From contig NC_073692.1 in the NCBI RefSeq assembly GCF_029784155.1, positions 67,899,888-67,963,887 of the forward strand: a stretch of DNA of 64,000 nt. The letters run 5' to 3'. The position numbers and the translations under genes were made by a program. This DNA comes from Uranotaenia lowii. Lineage: Eukaryota; Arthropoda; Insecta; Diptera; Culicidae. The notes beneath the pieces were generated by a model. It had not been told where the DNA came from and did not search any database. It was given only the letters and a program-made list of their open reading frames with translations. Each line of letters starts with the position of its first letter. The first letter of the stretch is position 1. This document shows positions 58,201 through 64,000 of the stretch, piece after piece.

Positions 58201-59820
58201 TAACAAATATAACAAATCAATTACGCTTTAAATATTTTTAGCGAATAATACATAATTTGCAAGTTTATCTGGTATACATTTCACTTTAGCTCCAAGGATT
58301 TACTCTGACAAAAGTTGAAATAAATTCAACCTAAATGTGTCACATCACACTCTCCGCATTCATGCGTCAATTACTCACTTTACAAAAAATGGAATGAACC
58401 GATGCCTTTCCAATGGCGGAACAAATTTTCACTGCCACTTGAAGCGAATAATGTCGCCAAGCCCCCGAAATGTAGCCCCCTATAACTAGGTAAGTACGCT
58501 TACCAGTCCGAAAGTGTATGTAACTCGATTCGATTTGACAATAAATCATGCTAATAAATTATTGTAACAATTTATTTTTCATACTTCATTTGTCATGCTC
58601 GGTATGAGTCCATCGAACAGAGTGGAGACAGTTGAGTTTGTGTGGCTTGTCCTCCGTGTGAGTCCGGATGGCAGCTGATCAACCTGTCCCTCCACCTTCT
58701 AGGGGACAAACCTTCCTCCAGGCCCTTTTCATCTTTGACTGAACCACATAATGCTGTCCACACTTTATTAGCCGGGCTTAATTGTATTCGATTAGTCCCT
58801 ATACAAATTTATAAGTAAACACCCATACACCCAACCCGAATCGAACTCGGCGATCTGTGAAGTTTTAAGGAGGAAAAAAAGCGGTAAGTAGACCCTCCTC
58901 GATGTGGGTCTGCGTCAACTAGTAGACCTTCTTACGATGCTTGAGGTGATCATGGTTCGTTAACGGTTGTCACCGAGCGTCCCCCTTACGAACTTTTTTC
59001 CGATGAAATCTCTGATAGGGCTACTCACTGAAGTTACTTTTAACATCAGTATATAAATTTGAAACTCTACAAATTATTTAAGGTTTTTATATCAACACAC
59101 AGGTTTTTCTCAATTTTCTTCAGTGTAATTGCACTGGTAACCCTAGTTGCTCATTTGCATTACTGCAGCCTCCAATTCTAGCTTCGTCCATTTTGGTTCA
59201 ACCATTGAACAAATAGTAGCCACACAAACAGATTCTCATTATGACACACAGTCTAGAATAGGGTAGACTCAAGAGCTGACAAGATCGAAAAACGCATACT
59301 GGCAGCTGTTACCATACGATGTAAGATTTTTTTTTTTCGCCAGACTTCTAACGTATGATACAACATATCGATCTAACGATAGTAAATGAGGCGATCGTAC
59401 CTGATCGCGTCTCAGAGAAAAATCCGGATTATGATTCATACATCAGACAGGCATGCGGCATGCGCGTTCTAAGGGCACATTGAATGATTGGCGCTAAGCC
59501 AGGTGACCGTCTCGTCGTCGTCGTCATCGGCTCGCTTTATTTTGAATCGACACCCTACCAAGCGGTCAATCGATTGGTGGTGTGGCCAATCAAAAATTAC
59601 TCACATTTGAATTGACAATCATGACTGGAGGTCTGTGACAGGTTCTAGAATAAGTGGTTACAGTCTCCCGGGAATAGACTAAGTGACAATTTATCGGTGT
59701 GCTGATCTTGATCTGGGGACAAACCTTCACCGAAGGATTGAGATGAGATATAAAAGGGTGTTCGGATTATATTAACAGTAAATTTTCCTGGAAAAAATAA
59801 ATTAACAGTAAATTCAAATA
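58201..59820. other. Less AT-rich DNA, no gene recognised
   Basis: On minus, CGCCGAGTTCGATTCGGGTT near 58,840 looks like a box B, so a third SINE-like sequence is possible, but no box A is found. GGGGACAAACCTTC occurs twice (about 58,702 and 59,717). A short GTC run lies at 59,510-59,525, and TATAAAAG near 59,751 could be a TATA box. No coding region is convincing. Confidence 0.35.
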
Positions 59821-59823
59821 TCA

Positions 59824-60480
59824 TAGGACAAGCTTTTTAGACCTACCACAAGGATCAACATTGAGTCTATTTTTCTGCTTGCGAGCTCTGTATTGTTGCC
59901 TGGTGCGATCAACATTGGAATCTGCGAACCTAGTATGGTGGCCTTTTGAAGCTTCGTGGACAGCGCGTTTTGAAGCAATTCAACGTCAGTTCGTTCGTTA
60001 TGCTCTTCGTGAATTACCTTGGGAGAATCCTTCTAACCAACCGCTACACGCTAATCGTTGTGCTCTGCTTGGACTTCATACGCTGTCGGATCGTCGTTCC
60101 ATCGGTCAATCGCTGTTTGTGGCAAAGATTCTTCGGAACGAAATTGACTGCTCTTGGCTACTATCTCGCTGTAAAATTTATGCTCCAGAAAGAACCCTAC
60201 GTAATAGAAACTTGCTCTCCCTGGAACCTAGAAGCACGCGATATGGCAGTAACGACCCTCTCCGTTTCGCAAAAATATGCTTTCTACGTTATTATGCTGT
60301 CTTCGACTTCAATGTTTCCATTTCAACTTTCAAACGCCGTATTGAATCTAACTTAAGTGACCAACTAAGAAATTAGGAAAAGTATCATGTAATGTACAAA
60401 TAATATTAAGTAGATCATTAAGACACCTAAATATGTCAGATGATTTTGTATCAAATAAACAAATAAACAAATAAACAATA
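59824..60480 (+). mobile_element. 5'-truncated, internally deleted LINE with AATAAAC tail
   Basis: Contains the C-terminal coding part of a non-LTR retrotransposon and ends in (CAAATAAA)n-like repeats at 60,451-60,478. The frame begins with LDLPQGSTLS, the RT loop normally followed by about a hundred residues including the FADD box. Here it runs directly into the post-RT domain, so an internal deletion is inferred. Jockey-like by recalled resemblance; clade not certain. Confidence 0.75.
59861..60376 (+). pseudogene. LINE post-reverse-transcriptase domain
   Basis: 171 codons with LYCCLVRSTLESANLVWWPF, FVRYALRELPW, RCALLGLHTLSDRRSIGQSL, LNEID-like LRNEID, YAPERTLRNRN and FDFNVSISTFKRRI, ending in a stop. 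This segment follows the RT palm in many insect LINEs and its own role is not defined. The reading frame itself is intact from 59,824 to the stop, but the protein lacks the endonuclease and nearly all of the RT, so it cannot be active. Confidence 0.8.
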
Positions 60481-60509
60481 ATTTTAATGTGAGGTTTATA
60501 GATTCTTGT

Positions 60510-61612
60510 TTACATCCGAGGGTTAACATAATACAATTTGCTGATGATAGTGTCATATATAATCCTGGCAAGAACATTAAAGATTCTGAAGAAAAAATAC
60601 AGTAAACATTAATAATCTGAGCAATTTTGGGCAGACAACTTAGGTATTGAGTTTTCAGCACAAAAATCAGACATGATGATATTTTCTAAGAAAAAAAAGT
60701 TCCACTTAATATATCTTTGAATATGAAAGGAAGTCAATTTGAAAGGTCCTTTTCAGTTAAATATTTAGGAATATGGTTCGATACAAAACTTCTATGGCGT
60801 AAACATGTTGACTATGTTGTTAACAAATGTCAAAGGCGAGTTAGTTTTCTCAAATAAATATAGGGATCATGGTTCGACGCGCACCGTGACGCGCACCTCT
60901 TTATTCAATTACACTCCATAAAACAACGATTTTATCTATCTTACAGGTGGATGTTTTTGCTTTTCTAGTGCTGCTAACTGCCATTTATAAAAGTTGGCTC
61001 GTATTCAGTTTTGCAGTTTGAGAATAGCTCTAGAAAACCTTATGTACACTCATCATACAATAAGTTTAGTTAAAATTAATCGCAGGAGTGCTCTGTGTTC
61101 TCTCATGTCAGGTCAGATAAATTTTAAAGCTTATATTTTTACATATAAAATTAAAAAAAAGCATTTTAAATCTGAATAATAAAGGATTTAAAATATGATT
61201 GTTCTGGATCCCATCCAGCTGTAGAATGTTGGGGAACGAAAAAGCTGATCATCTAGCTAAGCAGGGAACAATTAGCGACTTGGTTTATTGTAGAGGTTTC
61301 CAATATTTTGAGCAGTTTCATAAGCAGTTTTTTTAAAGAAATTTCATAAAAATTTGCTCGCGGATTATCTCAAATCATTATCTACTAGCAGCCCATTTGT
61401 TTCGAATTCGGCTGTCAAACACGAACATTTGTGATTGTGGTAAAGACTGCGAAGATATAAATCATGTTATGTGGTACTGTTCAAAATATGAACGCTTTAG
61501 TGGAGATCTAATAGATTCTCTGAACAAAATATGTAAGTCTTCTAATACATCAATTAGAGATATTCTGGGGCAAAGGAATATGCGGCTTGCTCTGAACTTT
61601 CTAATGCTGTAA
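60510..61612 (+). pseudogene. Decayed LINE with RT C-terminus and RNase H-like region
   Basis: Pieces in several frames, in the correct order: QFADDSVIYNPG (RT catalytic box, about 60,533), KYLGIWFDTKLLWRKHVDY (about 60,758), a degenerate stretch, then GNEKADHLAKQG (about 61,230; typical end of a LINE RNase H domain). Last comes a cysteine-histidine motif, CDCGKDCEDINHVMWYC (61,433-61,485), with an open frame to 61,612. Stops and frameshifts separate the pieces. The RNase H and CCHC-like end suggest an I-like clade. Distinct from the LINE immediately upstream. Confidence 0.75.
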
Positions 61613-61677
61613 ATCACTTACATTAAAATCCTACAATATAGATATTTGGTGAAAGGGCTAAACTGCAAGAAGTCGAA

Positions 61678-61757
61678 TTTCGCTATCCGATGGCTTCCAC
61701 TGAACTTTAAAATGCAGTTAATCACTGAAAGTCGCATGAAACTACCACAAAATGGGC
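61678..61757. repeat. Direct repeat, left copy
   Basis: GAATTTCGCTATC, then GAACTTTAAAATGCAGTTAAT and ACTGAAAGTCGCATGAAACT are repeated, with differences, at 63,926-64,000 on the other side of the TIR element. Confidence 0.75.
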
Positions 61758-61790
61758 ATGAGTTTAAAGGAATCGACGAAAAGGAAACAA

Positions 61791-63925
61791 CCCAAGTAAC
61801 AATTTAAATTCAAATAGGCTTTGTAAGCAAATGAGGGTGTTTTATAAAAGATTCAAAAAGTCTTTGATATCCTTTAAGGTATTTCAATAAGAACTCTATA
61901 AAAACGTTCTTCAAGATAGCTACAAAACCTTTATAAAACTTTTTACAAAAGTGTCAATTATATTTCTTTTGAGGCTTTTTGTAAGAGATTTCAAGAGTTC
62001 TATAAAACCATTTCCACACTTCCTTATGAAACCTGAAATATCTTCCGAAAAAAATCATAATTGCTTTGATATAGTACAAATTGACTGTGCGATAACCCTT
62101 ATAAAAAAAAATAAAACTTGGAATAAAACCTAATAGTTAAATAGTTTCAGAAATTTACTGTCAAAATGACCTTAAAAAACCCTTATAAAGAAAGAAAACT
62201 TTAATTAAAACCTAATAGTTTAATAGTATTACAAATTGACAGTCAAAATACCCTTAAATAACCCTTATGAATATAGAAAGTCTCGATTAGAACCTTATAG
62301 TTTAATAGTATTACAAATTGACTTTTAAAAAACCATTTAATAACCCTTTTAAAGAAAGAAAGCTTTGAATAAAACTTAATAGTTTTATAGGTAGCAAAAA
62401 ACTCCGTATGAGGTCTTCGTCAAGAAAAAAATGAACAACGCCAAACAGAATGTAAACAAACTTTTTGCATTTTAATATATTGTAAAATTTATTGTCAAAT
62501 TTCCTTTTTTATCTTCACACCAGTTACAAAATGTATAATCTAACTTTTAGGGAGTTCGTTCGTTTTCAATTATGGCTAACATTGATTCCATCAAGCATGT
62601 TTTGAATCGAAAATGCCCGCCGGAAGACTGTGATGTTCTTCATCTTACATAACACATCGACTCCACAGCACCCACATTCACTGGTCCATTCCTGTGTTCC
62701 ATTTCTTCCTTCTTACAGGTACTTGTTGTTCCGATGATGCTTCAGCTTACCGTAGTACCGTAAAACCATTCCTTAAACGATGACCTTGAAAAACAGAGCG
62801 GATTCCATCCGCTTTAGTGTCCACTATTTGTGCTGACCAGTGACCACAGTCCCGGCTTCGGCTTTGGGACTCTTTTCCCTGCGCACAATCAAATATCCGA
62901 GTTCGTTCAGCTTCACTTGTCCGAAATGAGTATCCGGTTTGCCGTAGTAACGGGATGGACTTTGGTATATTATTTTCCCGGATAAATCACTAAAACCCAT
63001 CTGGGTTCTTCTGTACGCTCTAGTTGAACGTCAAATAACCTTAAAAAAGGAAGCTTTGCATAAAACATAATAGTTTTATAGCAGACAAATTTCTCCGGAT
63101 ATGGTTTTCTTCAAGAAAAAATGTAGATGAAATGTTCTATAAGTTGCATAAGGGATTTAACCAGGTCCAATTATTCCAGAAAAGGAATTTATCTAAACAA
63201 TATAGTTTTATAACTGACTTTTATAAATCAAATAGGAATTATTGTTCATTCCCCATTTTTTAAAGGGAAAATTTCAAAAAAAATATTTTTTTAATTGAAT
63301 TTTATTGCGTCAAAAGCAATTTTTTACCGTATATTGAAGAAAAATATTATTTTCGCAGAATGTTAAATCAAATTATGACGAAGAAGACAAGGAAAAATAC
63401 ATTTTCACAAAACGGAATGCTATTATGAAGAAAATTAATTGATTTGTTTTAATTAATTTCGAAGGTTTAATGTGGGGCGCATTTTCATTGCTAGTTTTTC
63501 AAAAAATTAATCGATAAAATCAGATGCGCAATATCTTTATGCGAGAAGAACTTGAAAAAATCGAATGTAACTTTATGAATTTTTATTATTGAATAGAAAA
63601 AATATAAAAACATTAAGTCAAAATGATTTGATTTGGTATAAACATTTTTATACCATCTATTGGAGAGAATTGATTCAATCAAGATTTTTTTTCCTATCAC
63701 GAGAATTCATGGTCTTAGAAGAGTTTTTTGTAAAGGCCTTATATATTCCCATGGTTTTATAAAGTATTTTAATTCCTGTCTGGAAAACCTCCTGTAGGTG
63801 GGCCTTTTTGTATATATAAGCGTTTTATAAATGTTTTGAAGGAACTTATAAAATTTGGTGTTGATTTAAGGCGAGGTTTTATAGATCTCTTGTAGATTCT
63901 TATAAAACTAAAATTGTTACTTGGG
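61791..63925. mobile_element. Non-autonomous TIR element (CCCAAGTAACAATTT)
   Basis: The termini are a perfect 15-bp inverted repeat. AA lies on both sides, consistent with a 2-bp duplication. No transposase. The interior has more than a dozen TTTATAAAA or TTATAAAAC-like motifs on both strands. An internal segment (62,540-62,990) differs in composition, has CTTACCGTAGTACCG and TTTGCCGTAGTAACG, and begins with a 26-codon frame (MANIDSIKHVLNRK); it may be captured DNA. Confidence 0.8.
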
Positions 63926-64000
63926 AAATTTCGCTATCAGGCATGAACTTTGAAAGGCTGTTAATTACTGAAAATCGCATGAAACTCCCACAAAATGGAT
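63926..64000. repeat. Direct repeat, right copy, running off the window
   Basis: AAATTTCGCTATC, GAACTTTGAAAGGCTGTTAAT, ACTGAAAATCGCATGAAACT and CCACAAAATGG match 61,678-61,757. The TIR element therefore sits between two copies of a diverged direct repeat. Confidence 0.75.

Overview
This window looks like a gene-poor, AT-rich stretch of an insect nuclear genome, most likely a dipteran and probably a mosquito. The inference rests on tRNA-derived SINEs, Helitrons, TA- and TTAA-flanked MITEs, non-LTR retrotransposon remnants of types common in mosquitoes, and 57-61 nt intron-like segments. I recognise no host protein-coding gene, rRNA, true tRNA or CRISPR array. Nearly every coding trace belongs to a transposable element.

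Layout. 1-3.4 kb: AT-rich DNA with MITE fragments. 3.4-5.1 kb: a 9-bp minisatellite whose core is almost homogeneous and whose flanks decay and switch strand. 6.9-7.1 kb: a tRNA-derived SINE. 9.5-9.8 kb: a one-arm relative of the large palindrome at 53 kb. 11.75-14.82 kb: a 5'-truncated RTE-like LINE on the minus strand, split by a 1.19-kb TIR element with a TG target duplication. 17.22-19.44 kb: a non-autonomous Helitron with internal repeats of about 150 bp. 19.5-23.0 kb: decayed TA-type MITEs.

24,534-36,052 holds a complete, young Ty3/gypsy-type LTR retrotransposon. It has 1,958-bp LTRs that are almost identical, an ACTA target duplication, a tRNA-Lys-like primer site, gag, and pol (protease, reverse transcriptase, RNase H, integrase) in the -1 frame. 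Its 3' region is 2.2 kb long and has no recognisable env. Each LTR carries four short intron-like segments with good donor and acceptor sites; removing them leaves one continuous reading phase. This is the most unusual feature of the window.

36.4-49.4 kb: a TTAA-flanked MITE; a 2.5-kb element with five copies of a CRE-like palindrome; two Helitrons joined exactly head to tail; a less AT-rich stretch of unknown role (44.4-46.1 kb); and a TA-type MITE. 51-58 kb: a TIR element, a near-perfect 590-bp palindrome bounded by a 16-bp direct repeat, a full-length TA MITE, two foldback elements and a second copy of the SINE. 59.8-61.6 kb: two LINE remnants in series. 61.8-63.9 kb: a 2.1-kb TIR element full of TTTATAAAA-like motifs.

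The only genes that plausibly act together are gag and pol of the LTR element. The other mobile elements are non-autonomous or broken and would depend on enzymes encoded elsewhere.
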